Source of the DNA: Bombyx mori
Lineage: Eukaryota; Arthropoda; Insecta; Lepidoptera; Bombycidae
DNA length: 64,000 nt
Reading direction: 5' to 3'
NCBI RefSeq assembly: GCF_030269925.1
Contig: NC_085116.1
Coordinates: forward strand, 1,612,001 to 1,676,000
The notes under the pieces were generated by a model, which was not told the origin of the DNA, did not search any database, and saw only the letters and a list, made by a program, of their open reading frames with translations. The position numbers were made by a program, and so were the translations under genes. This document shows, piece by piece, positions 41,527 through 54,188 of the stretch (the stretch's first letter is position 1; each line of letters starts with the position of its first letter).

Positions 41527-44290
41527 CGTAAAATAATTTTGTTCGAAGTACCTAAATAATATTAATATATTTTTTTCATGGTAATGTAAATTACTTTAAC
41601 ATTTACACAGTGTAGCTATTACAGAATGTAGGGAATTAAGCAAAAACTCTAACGACATTTCGAAGACAATCTCGCAATATATGCGATCTCTGTTAAACAA
41701 AATCCTATTACATATTCTTATAACCTGCGACGAAACAACGACAATAAAGCGATAATATCAAGTCAACAAACGATCATCCCTTTATTACTAAGCCATACGC
41801 ACCTATTGTTCCAAAACTATTAATTGTAATAATACTAAAATCAACAATTACATGCGGATCACTGCTCAATCTGATCACGTTACAACAGTCGTAATTTAAT
41901 TTCTTTAAATCCTATTCTTTAAAGCTATATAACATATGGTAAAACAAATTTTAAAATTCCCACAGATAAAATATCACAACATAGATGGATCTCTTTAATA
42001 AATACACGGGTACCATAAAGAGCGTACGTACAGCTTAGATCTAAAAAATAAAATATGTACAATACAAACACGATCGCACGTGACACCTTCCCGAATTGTT
42101 TTGTGTTTAAAAACTTGCTACTTCACTGGCATACTAATATTTAAGGCGATGTCATCCGCTTTACGAAGGACATAGCTCAAATTAAGTATTCGTAATCGAT
42201 CATCATTGCTGACGTCCATGGGTGACGGTAACCATTCACCATCACCAGGCCGTTAGCACGTCTGCCCAAAACGACAATAAAAAAATCTTCTTTAACCACG
42301 ACCATACTAAAATTAATTTAAAAATGGGTTTAAAAATAAACAAGGCTTTTAGTAATTGAATTAAATAAATACAGCACGATTTTATACTAAACGAAATTAC
42401 ACAAAAGCCTGACTGGAAATGCTTTTAACAATACAAATAGTAATGTGAGTTTATTTTATTGTAAGCTTAGTAAAATTAAAAAGTTGGCTTGACTCTTAAA
42501 TACATTGCGCCGTCAGCCTTAACTAATGGTTCAAACCTTACCTGTTAACTTTGAACAGTAGTCCGACAGGGGTCATCTCGTTACAGATAAACCAAATCCA
42601 GGCACAGTCCAATAAAACTCACACACAAACAAATTCAATATTTATTTTTCCATCAACTTTGACACAATTAAAATTCCAACACAGAATCTTCTGGTAAAAC
42701 CTCTTTGCCTTTTTGTTACGTCTAATACGTTTTTCAAATTTCGTATTTCGAATTCAAGCCGCGTTAAACTAATGCATGCGCTGTTTTATTAGAAAAAAAT
42801 AAACACGATTCGAATTCCAATTTCGAATTTGGCGGTAAAACTCTTCGAATACACTTTTATTAATATGATTTAATTTGACTACGATTTCATAATTGTAATT
42901 TCGTTTCGATTTGCGAGGCTCCTTGTTCGAGAAGGTTCGGAGAGCGCGCGTGCGTCTCGGGCGACAACCGCTGTTGTTATGCATTGACAAACGCTAGTCT
43001 AGTCTCAGGACTAATTAAATATGTACAGGTTGTAGTTAACAGGTGCTACGTAATGGTGAAGAGAATGAAACTACATGGGAACGGTGTTCGTCGACACTGA
43101 ACCGAGTAATTGTGGATAAAATAAAAATGTAGTATTTGCTTGAAAAAAACAATTTTTGGCGGAAAGTAACGGCCGCTCTTGGAAGAGAAGACAGAAGACA
43201 CAATAGAGGAAGGAAGACAGAAGAAAACTCATTTCAGAACAACTTTCAAACTTCAAATTTCAGAACAACTCTCACTCAGAACAACTTATTCCAGCACATA
43301 AGATCATCATTCCTGCCTCATTAGACAGGGGGCCTATGCCTGAGCAGAGAGGGTTGCCTTGAGGCCCGACCCTCTCCCCCGTAAGGGGATTCGAGGACCC
43401 AACAGATTAGTTCTATTTAGGCGACGTTTAGTCTAGTTTAAAGTTTGTCCGCTTTAAGACTGTTCTTAGACACTGATTGATCGTTACACACGATAGATTG
43501 CTTTTCAATAACAAATAATTTTTCGTCACAGTTAATGAGGTCAGATCTTATTAAAAATCAAAGAAAAATAATTAAAGTCGTTCGATATCGGAAAGATATT
43601 TTGGAGATATTAGAAAAATCCAAAAAAGAAACTAAACACAACCATATAAAAGTGGTAATACCCATCGAAAATGTATTCGTAGATAATACCTAATATTTCA
43701 CAACCGTAATATCTAAAACTTCTCGAAGCTTTATGGTTTTATTGGTCACTGCCTACGCCACATCCGCGCGCCGCCACCGCAACAGGATGTTACAAACAAA
43801 TATACATCCGAGAACTACATCCACCTTGTTTCCTAAAAAATAAGAGTCATTTTTCCAAGACAAAACAAAACCTAAGAGAATTCTACAATTTCAAGTTGAA
43901 AATTTTTAACTTCCATTTAAACCCTAAATTGAATGTTACTAAGCCCATTTATAATTTCCAAAAATGCTATCAGCGGTAGTTGCATAATAGTAGACATTAT
44001 CAAAAAAAGAATTACAATTCTTATTGTACCCGCAGTCACCATCAAATGAAAGCGCAATGGAATGTGAAGTCAACTAGTACCCGCCAGCGGTCAACTCCGC
44101 GTGTCAGCCCACCTTTAATTGCATTACATTGAGGGCAATGCAAAAAATATTCTGAAATTAGAAAATAAGACGCGGAGCCAATTCGCATGTTGTGCGTTTG
44201 GTAATATTGTGTGGACGGAGGAATAGTGGCAGCTGGAGAGGAGAGGGGTGGAGAGAAAGCCGTAAAACTCACTTTATTTCGTTAACTACA
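41527..44290. other. Long stretch with only a small LINE trace
   Basis: 42205-42287 is a family B fragment (TTGCTGACGTCCATGGGTGAC to ACGACAATAAAAAA). 43320-43400 is a GC-rich patch (GGGCCTATGCCTGAGCAG, GACCCTCTCCCCCGTAAGGG) of unknown origin. Minus-strand frame 42769-42990 and others show no motif. Confidence 0.4.
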
Positions 44291-45005
44291 CTATTTTACT
44301 GCTGGTAGGACCTCTTGTGAGTCCGCACGGGTAGGTACCACCGCCCTACCTATTTCTGTCGTGAAACAGTAATGCGATTCGGTCTGAAGGGTAGGGCAAC
44401 CGTTGTAACTATACTGAGATCTTAGAACTTATATCTCAAGGTGGGTGGCGCATTTACGTTGTAGATGTCTATGGGTTCCAGTAACCACTTAACACCAGCC
44501 GTGCGATTCTCTAAAATTCAAACAAGAACTCGCATCTCACTACGAAATTCTCCATCACTTCGCATTCGCAATGGAATGACCTTGATTTGGCATTCTGTAA
44601 ACACTAATCTTAATTACCCTGCCTCGAGCGAAGTGAAGTGACAACGAAGTTTGTTTACAATACTACTAGGGATAGCCGTATACACGCAAATGTAAATCGA
44701 AGCTTACCGGTTTCAGTTTTTCTTTGTATTTAGAAGCATTCTGTAAGAAAATACTATGAATTTAAGCTTTGGTGTTTAAACGACATCTAATATATCTAAA
44801 AAGAAAATTAAAAGTCATATATTTATGAAATTAATTGTAATTTCTGGCTGTACGCTAAGTTCCTTTGCGTGCACTGGCGAATACCAGAATTAAAAAACAG
44901 AATTTTAATTGTTTTCAAAACAATTTCGAGCGGTCGGAAGTTTTTATTTTGCTTTTTCTAGATTTGTTGATACTTTGTGAGTGAATTTAACGTTAAATAA
45001 AAATT

Positions 45006-45157
45006 ATGAGGTAAGTAAAAGTTAATTTGAGGCTATCAATGTTTCATCCATTCGTTTTTAATGTAAAATTTAAATATATTACCAACAGATTTAAAGAGCG
45101 TTCTTCTCATCCGACATTGGCGCAAATAGAGGCATTGATAAACGTTTTGGGTTAAAA
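45006..45157 (+). pseudogene. Harbinger accessory (Myb/SANT-like) gene start, broken
   Basis: ATGAG|GTAAGT (donor at 45011) and ACCAACAG|A (acceptor, exon 2 from 45089) splice out 78 nt to give MRFK, then ERSSHPTLAQIEALINVLG, then TAA. The P-T-x-x-Q-I-x-x-L-I opening is that of the SANT/Myb-like DNA-binding proteins encoded next to Harbinger transposases. The premature stop kills it; degenerate continuation may extend towards 46.2 kb. Confidence 0.55.
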
Positions 45158-46489
45158 GCTAGCGAAACAAAAGGATTAATCGAATCTCAACATGTTCAGA
45201 GAACAAGGATATTAAAAAAATATAGGAACTAAATTCTCTTGTCAGTTAAGATCCATTCCCGGTGAGATATTTAGGACATGTTAACATATATTTATGTATG
45301 ATATATCTATCTACTACGTTTTTATTGATGTTCTATTTTAACAGGGCATGAAGGTAATTTATTTGTATCTCAAATTCACCAACAAAAAAATTATATTGAA
45401 TTAAATAAATCAAATCATTCACAATTTAGGTATTGCAAGTTAGATTGATGTTGTTGGAATGTATTTATTGATGCAGAGGTGACTGTATCTATGGTAAAAG
45501 GTGTGCATACTGGTACAGGGGTGGCAGGCAGTGCCAGAGTATTGACTAAACTGACATTATGTTGGCTAAAGGCTGCATACTCAGTTTAAAATAAAGAACA
45601 AAATTTAGGCATAACCTATTTTATTATATTTAAGGAACTACAACAGATTGGAAATACTAATCCACATCATCAGAATATTGTAAGGAGAATTTTTAGCCAA
45701 CTCGGAAAATGTATCAGTATTGGAACAATCGCAAACATACAGGTATGTATGTTATGCCTAATTATCTGAAATAAATACCTAAACAAAACTTGCATTTTAA
45801 AAATTAATATTTATTGCCTTTTTAGCATTGCATCAAGAATCACCTATTTTGCAGTCATCATCCTCTAACTAAATGCAAGTAACTTCTACTTATTGTGATG
45901 CTACTACTAGTAGCTCCAGCCACAGTAGGTCTCACATGTTAGTCAAGAGATTGGGTTGATATGTGTTTATTCAGGTCAAAGTACCTATTCATTGAACCAC
46001 CATATTAGGGACATTGATTTGTGTATAATGCTGTTACTTGTAAATAAAAACATTTTGTTGCATGTATTGTAAACATTGTATTTTACCTAACCTTGTTTTT
46101 AAATAAATTTATTATTTTTTTCAGCACCTCAACACCTGACCTGCTATTTCACCACTTTTACAATGAAAAGCAGAGTGTACTCAAATTACTGAGAGAATTT
46201 TGTGGATAAGGAACTGCAGGTGAAGATTCAGGGTGTTCATATGTGTGTCGTCCAAAGCATTTTTGAACACAGACAATCTGCAAGAAGGATGAACTGTTGG
46301 TGGAATTAGCACATGCAGCGCTAGCAATTTTAAACCTGTATTTCCACATAAGTTACTGATGCAAACAAATTTCAAAATTATTGTATATAACTATTGACTA
46401 AAACTATAATAAAACTATTTTTATAAATCATTCATTTATATTTGAAGTTACTTCACACTATAAGTTAGCTAATTAGTAAAATTTAACAA

Positions 46490-47850
46490 AGTAATTCAAC
46501 ATGACCACCTTAATGTACATGTAATCTCATCATCTGAAATCATGGGAACGGGCAGCTCTGCACAATTGCAAATGTTGTGCAAAACACAACACGCAACAAC
46601 TATTTTTGCTATCTTATCAGGGTGGTAAATTGGCACCCTATAGATCAGCAAACACCTGAATCTACTCTTTAACATACCTATTGTTCTTTACACTGAATTA
46701 CGGGCAGTGGAATGAAGGCGGTGCTACAAAGCATCAGGAGTATCTTCCTCCATATTAGCAATAGCTAGCTATTATTAGCAGGTATTAGCTAGCATAGCAT
46801 AGCGTTATCGCCTATTTCTGCCGTGAAGCAGTAATGTGTTTCGGTTTGAAGGGTGGGGCAGCTGTTGTAACTATACTGAGACCTTAGAATTTATATCTCA
46901 AGGTGGGTGGCGCATTTATGTTGTAGATGTCTATGGGCTTCAGTAACCATTTAACACCAGGTGGGCTGGGAGCTCGTCCACCGATCTAAGCAATGAAAAA
47001 AAAAATAGCAAAAGGTGTCATATGGTTGGAACGTTGACAATATACAGAAAGCCCGAAAAGATGTTAAATAATTATAATGGTCATTACTTGCTGTCATTGA
47101 CTAATCTAGTAGATTTTATTTTGTTTTGATTATAACTGAATAAAGTTTATTTAAGATAAATACTATATTTCACAATAACTTATAGCAATATACACAATTA
47201 CAATTTAACTGAAATGAATACAATCTGAATACATAGGTTCTTAATACACATTTCGTTTATGGATTACATATCAGAATTTCGAAAAATATTAATAGCTTTA
47301 CAAATTGTACATTTCTTGCATGATATTCTTTGCGACAGTAAAACCATTTTTTATTGGTAGCAGATCTTTTTAAGGCCACCAACTTCCCATCAATACACCC
47401 AATAACCCAAAGGATTCTAAATTTTTCATAAAAACTGCAATATTTAGCATTACATTAATATTGGTAATTTTTTATGAAGAAAACATTTTTTTATTTAGCT
47501 TAAACCTCTCCTCCTCCTCCTTGCATGGGTTTCCTCATTACTGAGGGTCGTGGTCATGGCCTTGAAACAGTTTGTTTTTTATAGTGCACCGCCATCTGTT
47601 CCTATTTAGCTTAAACCACCTTCTTCTTTTTTCTTTGCTTTTCCTTCAACTTTTGCCATTCTTGAGCATTCTGTGGGAATCTTAAATATTTATATATAGT
47701 TGCTGGGTTGTTCAGAGCCTCCACAACCTCAGATATACACTGGGATGTCTGGGACAAATGTGTTCTTATATTTTCTTTTATGATTTTTTTGGTAACTTCA
47801 ATTGGCCAAAAATAACAAGGTGCACAATAACTGAAACTAAGAAATAATCA
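46490..47850 (-). pseudogene. Harbinger transposase (DDE, HARBI1-like) remnant
   Basis: Three conserved blocks in order on the minus strand. About 47830-47620: SQCISEVVEALNNPATIYKY, then LRFPQNAQEW. About 47425-47290: IGCIDGKLVALKRSATNKKW, then FYCRKEYHARNVQ, which holds the first catalytic Asp (GxIDG) and the RK-x-Y motif. 46690-46490: RTIGMLKSRFRCLL, then KIVVACCVLHNIC, the C-terminal signature. The residue before RTIG, glutamate in the family (V-E-R-T), is TAA here (46688-46690). The middle block with the second Asp is not visible and is interrupted by a Bm1. Dead. Confidence 0.8.
46809..47006 (+). mobile_element. Bm1: Bm1 tail inserted in the Harbinger transposase
   Basis: GCCTATTTCTGCCGTGAAGC to CTAAGCAATGAAAAAAAAA; truncated 50 bp inside the usual hairpin start. 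Confidence 0.88.
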
Positions 47851-48914
47851 TTAAACAATACACATAGTTATTAGAGAATCTAATTTGTATTCTTTCAAGA
47901 TATTTTTGGTAGATTAGTTTAGTGGTATAGTTTTACAATAATGGGAGAGTTGGATATAAACAAATGGGCAAACTTTAATAATATGTTATAAAGTACCTAT
48001 TTTGTACATAAAGACACAATCTTACCACGTGGAATACCTACCTTTAGAAGAGTTGAAAGTCCTTTTCAATGGCTTTTAGTGGTCTTCATCAAAGGGTGTA
48101 ATTCACACCCTAACTGGTTCATATGATCCTTCGACAATCTATACACTTTCTTTATACTTTTACATGGTCGTCATCTCAAGTTAAAAGTGATAAATTGTGA
48201 ATTTCGTAGGCTTGTCGACGCATTTCACGCTGATCCGTAGCGTCAGCCTCTTTCAACAATGTTTTCAATAAAAACATACGCTCCACAAAATATCGATGAA
48301 GAATAAAGTTATTTTAAAGTGCAATTTTGTTAATTAATAGTATTTTTTTAATAATTAACAGCGGTTTATAACGTTTTCGTATATTCTCACTCACAACAAA
48401 CACATAAAACACTAACTTTTGATTTGACAATTAAAATGATTTTGCGATGCGAAGTTCTTGCCGAAATTCGACGTGATTTACACTACAGAATGCCGTTTCA
48501 AACGTCAACTCATACATTTTAGTAAAAAAAACTCACGCTTGCTAGTTCAATTCACCCGCGAGGGGCGCTAGTGTAGATTCGGCACTACAATGAAATTTAC
48601 AGAATGCCAATTTGAAAACTCACACCAAATTCACGTGCGAGTTTGTTAAACAACGCTTACAGAATCGCACGGCTGGTGGGCTGTGAGCTCGTCCATCCAT
48701 CTAAGATATAAAAAAAGAATATATATATGTTGCACAATAATATGGCTCCTACGATATAACTGTATAAGTTGGTACTTATTTTATTTTGTATTTACTTGCA
48801 TATTTTTAGTATTTATTTGCATATAATCGTATCTAAGTCTGTCTTATATTGTATTTATTTTTCACATGTGTATATAAGTATATATTTTTATGTAAGCTTA
48901 TTAAGATATAGCAC

Positions 48915-49075
48915 CGTCCATGCTAGTTTGCTTATTCCTCTCCCTGCAAGGTTGCCAGGAAGAGATCGCTTTCAGAGATAAGGCCGCCAATTTATGTCAC
49001 CGTCTATTATTTGTTTTATATGCTTATTCTGTACATGTGGTGTCAAATAAAGAGTTTATTATGTTCTCACAAAAT
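48915..49075 (+). mobile_element. LINE 3' terminus (CR1/Jockey-like)
   Basis: Frame ends LPARLPGRDRFQR stop (48981), then AAGGCCGCCAATTTATG and a terminal AATAAAGAGTTTATTATG. This is a common lepidopteran LINE ending by memory; 5'-truncated to about 150 bp. Confidence 0.5.
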
Positions 49076-49473
49076 AAATAATGAATTCAATGGCTTCGTG
49101 TCTGTATTAACCGGCTCCACGACCCGTTTTCGGTTTCAGGAATACACAGACCTTACACAGTGCAGATACTTCTGAGTCTCGCATCACGCATTTCCGCGGT
49201 TCTTTCTAAGCACGCAATACTAAAAATCGGGATAAGCGTTTTCGAGCGGTCCATTGTTCCAAGTTTACGATCGTAATGCAATGAAAATATGAAGGGAACC
49301 TTGCACGCCGCGATAACAGAGCGCAGCATTTCCTTGTTGCTGGAAATTCTTGTAATTGGAGCTCAATTATTGTTTCACTGTACGCCCGGCACTGTAGCCG
49401 GCATCGCAACGCGCTCTTTATTGACATCTAGAAACTTCTATGAACGACGTATGGATGATTTATAAAAGTTATA

Positions 49474-49914
49474 ATTTTTTTTTATTGCTTGTATGAGTGG
49501 ACGCGCTCACAGCCCACCTGGTGTTAAGTGGTTACTGAAGCCCCTAGACATCCACAACGTAAATGCGCCACCCACCTTGAGATATAAGTTCTAAGGTCTC
49601 AAGTATAGTTACAACGGCTGTCCCACCCTTCAAACCGAAACGCATTACTGTTCACGGTAGAAATAGGTTAAGTGGTGGTACCCACCCGCGCAGACTCACA
49701 AGAGGTCCTACCACCAGTGATTACGCAAATTATAATTTTGCGGGTTTGATTTTTATTACACGATGTTATTCCTTCACCGTGGAAGTCAATCGTGAACATT
49801 TGTTGAGTACGTATTTCATTAGAAAAATTGGTACCCGCCTGCGGGATTCGAATACCGGTGCATCGCTACATACGAATGCACCGGACGTCTTATCCTTTAG
49901 GCCACAACGACTTC
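49474..49914 (-). mobile_element. Bm1: Complete Bm1 SINE, minus strand
   Basis: Full tail, middle section and tRNA-like head; B box GGGATTCGAATACCGG and A box CCTTTAGGCCA in reverse are intact. The 72-codon plus frame at 49746-49964 is only Bm1 head read backwards. Confidence 0.92.
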
Positions 49915-50585
49915 AAATCGTGGTACGTTTGCAATATTATAGTAATAACTCGAATTATTTATAATAAAACGTGTTAAGTGACTTATACACCGACAGACGT
50001 ATCGAATAGATAAGTAAACCATATTCAACACGCGATCACATATTTAATATCGACAGATCATTGAACTTTAATATGGACTAAATGTAATCACATAAAATCG
50101 TAGTTAGCTTTAATACGGTTTGACATATCGCTGATCGACTTTATGCAAAAATAGTTAAAATATATCGTATTTATTGCGCAATGAAGACCCCCAAAAGGTT
50201 TTAGTCTGCCACTGCCTCTTGCCTCTGCCTGCTGTAAAGGAGTCACGCGTTGCACGGACCTCATGTCTCAAAGTGTCTAGCGACATTCCCTTTCTCATAT
50301 CTGTGCGCTCCGCTAATACACCAGGAGAGGTTTGAGCTCATCCACGCAAAAAAGCACAAATTAACGATTGCAATAGAGCCTTAGTTTCTAAAGTCGTCAT
50401 GATAATAGTCTTATCGCCACCGCTGACTACTCCCCAAATCCTGATCACGCAGGAGCCAGTCACCGTCGACGCCCTAGACACGTCTTTACGGATCCATCAG
50501 ATCCAATAACCTTTGCATTATACGCCTTCAGCTCTAACACTAGGAGCAGGCCTAGGGACCTCGGTAACCGTACTCGTCGAACTCG
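49915..50585. other. Unannotated
   Basis: From about 50180 base composition rises (AGTCTGCCACTGCCTCTTGCC, GTCGACGCCCTAGACACG). It may be upstream sequence of the retroposon at 50590. Confidence 0.3.
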
Positions 50586-50589
50586 ACAA

Positions 50590-50825
50590 AGAGTTCGCCG
50601 TACAACCTAACCCATGAATCAGCTCGCTGAGTTTCTCGCCGGATCTTCTCAGCGAGTCGCAATTCCGATCCGGTAATAGATTCATTCGCGAAGCAGCTGC
50701 TCTTGAGTTGTTAAGTCTCCTTCGGAGGCGCTCGGGTAGTTGTTAGCAAATCCCACCCCTCCTGGCTGAGCCTTTGCTCGCCCACCTGTCCTGGTGAAAC
50801 TGGAAAGGCCTCAGGGCCACCAGTA
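50590..50825 (+). mobile_element. Family C-related retroposon, longer subfamily
   Basis: GAGTTTCTCGCCGGATCTTC, TCCGATCCGGTAATAGATTC, then a unique extension with TCTCCTTCGGAGGCGCTCGG and GAAACTGGAAAGGCCTCAGG. The last part matches the short piece at 14893-14950 in reverse. No poly(A) is seen. Confidence 0.6.
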
Positions 50826-51282
50826 ATACTTCAATCTTAGAAAAAATTTACTAAAGCTTAATTCAGCAGACTAAATGACGTAAGCTGCAATCTACGCCGC
50901 AGACAATGGCGATACACAATAAAATTGAATTAAAATTACCCACCGGTCAAGAAAAATACATGTCCGAACATGTCAATGAAACCACCAGTGGCTACCTCAT
51001 ACGGAGCCCACAGACCATGAAAATCTGTGTATTATTACGGTTTCCCAAGCAATCGCATTGGTATGCACTGCTACAATCATTATAAATAGCAGTGGATATT
51101 AATACTAGACTCGAGATGTTTCGCAAATTGGACTGCGTGTTGCTTCGGTTGGGTAAACTAATGACGGACCCAGGCGAGGATCCACTGTACAGGACAAAAC
51201 CCTTTCCCTTCAAAGGAAATCGCTTCCGAATTCCGTCTTTGCTAGAACTATATTAATCTTTCTACCAATTCATGTGGTTATT

Positions 51283-51750
51283 TACTGGTGGTAGGACCTC
51301 TTGAGAGTCCATACGGGTAGGTACCACCGCCCTGCCTATTTCTGCCGTGAAGCAGTAATGCGTTTCGGTTTGAAGGGTGGGGCAGCCGTTGTAACTATAC
51401 TGAGATCGTAGAATTTATATCTGAGTCGTCTATTATCAAAGGTGGCAATCTGTGCATTTGAACAAGAAAGTGTTATTGATATGTCAATACAGATTGATTT
51501 GAATATAATCGTCTCCTTCAAAGAATACGGTTCAAAACCTGCATTAAATAAAGGTTGATACTTAACCTGTTATTTATCTAAGATGTCGTTCAGAAGAGTT
51601 TTGTGGTTGCCAATGGAATACAAAGTCAATAATTCGTTTTTCTGATTTACCAATAATTGTCCAAAAGTCACATTGCCGGCTTTGATACTAGTCGACTCAT
51701 CTCAAGGTGGGTGGCGCATTTACGTTGTAGATGTCTATGGGCTCCAGTAA
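51283..51750 (+). mobile_element. Bm1: Bm1 3' half split by the 276-bp MITE
   Basis: ACTGGTGGTAGGACCTCTTG to GAATTTATATCT (51422), then the MITE, then ATCTCAAGGTGGGTGGCGC to CTCCAGTAATC at about 51752, where the last 70 bp are missing. Confidence 0.9.
51423..51698. mobile_element. 276-bp MITE, copy 2
   Basis: Same length and order as copy 1. The 30-bp TIRs are a little more diverged. ATCT flanks both sides (51419-51422, 51699-51702); Bm1 normally reads TATATCTCAAGG with ATCT once, so the 4-bp duplication is proven by the empty site. Confidence 0.92.
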
Positions 51751-52283
51751 TCTACCCATCTATTCATCTATGATTATCTATCATCATTGTTAGAATTTGA
51801 GAGAGTCTGTATGTTTGTTACACGACTTACTCTAACATCAAACGATGTGAAATACAATAAATAGTTAAATGTTCTGATCTGTTATATTCTAATAGAATGC
51901 TCTTCTATCTATCACGACGACACGAGTCTTAAAATTAATAATTATTAGAAAAAATCAAAAACGACGTCATAAAAAAAATTGTATTGTAAACTTTTCCCAT
52001 CTCCCCGTGATACACAGAACAACTCATGGGAAACGCTACGGTGTAACAAACAGTTAGCTGTTAGTTCATTGTTAATATTATGATTTGTTGGTTTGTCCAA
52101 GGTTTTGTAGTATCGTTATCGTGCATCGAGCGCCGATATAACTTTTAATCGACAAGCCAATTACGAGTCGAATCAAAACATTCTTAAGTGATTTGAACTA
52201 TGAAGACGATTTTAAATTTGTACTCTAAAAACTGATAATGTATAATGGGTAATGTAAGTATGTGGGTATTTTTCTTAAAAATA

Positions 52284-52415
52284 CGTGGATGGATTGAAAG
52301 AGAATATGCGAGAGAAGGGTGTGATTCCGTAACGTATGAATGACCTGAATGAAAATAGAAGATATGCAGTGCCAACCCAAGATAATGTGGCATAAGGACA
52401 AGAAGAAGAAGTGGT
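52284..52415 (+). mobile_element. RTE-like LINE end with AGA tail
   Basis: Frame GLKENMREKGVIP, stop, then RMNDLNENRRYAVPTQDN and GQEEE; terminal AAGAAGAAGAAG. Degenerate carboxy end of the same LINE class as 178-365 but a different subfamily. Confidence 0.5.
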
Positions 52416-52501
52416 CTTAAAGACTGAAACTGTGAAAGTAATAAATTCGATTAAACTGATTATTAAAAAAGGTCGAAGAAGATTTATTTTCGAGATTTTA
52501 T

Positions 52502-52952
52502 AAGTCGTCGTGGCCTAAAGGATAAGACGTCCGATGCATTCGTGTTGAGCGATGCACCGGTGCTCGAATCCCAGGCGGGTACCAATTTTTCTAATGAAAT
52601 AAGTACTCAACAAATGTTCAGGATTGACTTTCACGGTGAAGGAACATCATATAATAAAAATCAAACCCACAAAATTATAATTTGCGTAATTACTGGCGGT
52701 AGGACCTCTTGTGAGTCCGCACGGGTAGGTGCCACCGCCCTGCCTATTTCTGCCGTGAAGCAGTAATGCGTTTCGGTTTGAAGGGTGAGGCAGCCATTGT
52801 AACTGTACTTGAGACCTTAGAACTTATATCTCAAGGTGGGCGGCGCATTTACGTCATAGATGTCTATGGGCTCCAGTAACCACTTAACACTAGGTGGGCT
52901 GTGAGCTCGTCTACCTAAGCAATAAAGCAATTGCATCTAAGCAATAAAAAAA
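52502..52952 (+). mobile_element. Bm1: Complete Bm1 SINE
   Basis: A box TGGCCTAAAGG at 52511 and B-box region GTGCTCGAATCCC (one base off consensus). The 3' end is doubled (CTAAGCAATAAAGCAATTGC, then CTAAGCAATAAAAAAA), a small terminal duplication. Confidence 0.92.
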
Positions 52953-52969
52953 TCGTGTCTACGGTTTTA

Positions 52970-53252
52970 CCACTCTTAACGTCAGTGGAGCCGAGAAGCT
53001 GCGGTACACAAGAGAAACCGCGCCCGGCTTCATGAAGATCGCCCGGATCAGACGGATGCGGGTGACGTAGAACCGATCAAACAGGCTAGGCCTTTATCTA
53101 ACATTGAATCTCTTTCTGATGATGACAAAGAATCTTGTCTACAACTCGCCAAAAAGCCTAAAGAACCACTGAAAGCTAATAAGAATGTCCATTCACTCAA
53201 AAATTTTAAACCAATTAAATACAAATGTATTTCAAAATTTTCAATATTTTAG
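52970..53252 (+). other. Open segment of unknown origin
   Basis: About 90 codons without ATG between a TAA and the TAG at about 53250, with a charged reading: DRPDQTDAGDVEPIKQ, NIESLSDDDKESCLQLAKKP. More GC-rich at its start. Could be a displaced exon or a Gag-like remnant; no family recognised. Confidence 0.25.
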
Positions 53253-54188
53253 CTCCATTTGGAAAATAGGGATCCTCCCTTTAATTTAAATAACTCCAAT
53301 CAAAATTGCTCCACAATAACTAATAGATCCTACGCCTTGAACATTGCATTCATTAATTATTAACAACACAATTACGATATTTGCAATTTGTAAATATGTA
53401 CATGTATTATTTTATGTGTTAAACTCGTACGCTGAAGGATAGTACGATAATAAAATAATAGTCTATGACTATTTCCAGACAGTAAATTCAGCCAACCGTA
53501 AAACCACACAAGAATTCTAGAAGCTTCTTCGAATTCCGAAACAGGTATCGAGTAAATATTTCTGATATGCACGATACTCAGAACTCGAGAATTATCGAAA
53601 AGATATTAATTTTAATCTCGAAACAATTCTTGTTAATTTAATTTAAATGACTCGTATATATGCAATTAATACGTTTATTAATTTACGAGCTATATACAAA
53701 AAAGGTATTGTCGGTGCGTTAATTTTGAACAGGGTCCGGTTGGGACTGTGGGCGGAAACTTTGGACAGTGGGAAAATTTCGCATTACCAGGATTCAAGAA
53801 GATATTGATGTGTATTCTTTTTTATATTCAAAAAACGCCATTAATTGGTCTGGACTTTGATGTTAAGTAATAAGATTTTTTTTAAAGTACTATTATATCT
53901 TTATAGGTTTCAATAAAACCCGGAAATTATAAATAGTGGCATTTTTCCTACATTTTGAATATTTTAATATTTCGTGATGACTGATAAACCGTAAAACTGT
54001 TTTGTGAGATTTGAACTGTGATAAATAAACTATATTAACTAACTTCGAACGCAAAAAACTTAATGCATTAATATAATATTTCGCATCATACAATTAGTTA
54101 AAGTGACAACTGTATCCTTAGGGACGCTCCAGCTCGGTCATAACGACAGGATATGTTTGAAAGCCGTCGAATGTACAAGAGCCTGCAA
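53253..54188. other. No feature seen
   Basis: AT-rich, no repeat or coding signal. Confidence 0.35.

Larger units (their letters stand above)
44499..48672. mobile_element. PIF/Harbinger DNA transposon, decayed, 4174 bp
   Basis: Termini CCGTGCGATTCT...AGAATCGCACGG. With the flanking CAG/CTG they form a perfect 15-bp inverted repeat, and the match extends to 19 with one mismatch. Subterminal GGCATTCTGTAAA is present near both ends in opposite orientation. Inside are a transposase on the minus strand and a Myb/SANT-like start on the plus strand, the two-gene layout of this superfamily. The host Bm1 has CAG once; here CAG is left and CTG right, so the 3-bp duplication is either altered or of CWG type. 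Hit by another Bm1 at 46809-47006. Confidence 0.85.
44298..48717 (+). mobile_element. Bm1: Bm1 3' half split by a Harbinger transposon
   Basis: 44298-44498 runs from the hairpin base to CCACTTAACACCAG. The last 40 bp (GTGGGCTGTGAGCTCGTCC, ATATAAAAAAAG) follow at 48676 after 4.17 kb of inserted DNA. Confidence 0.92.
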
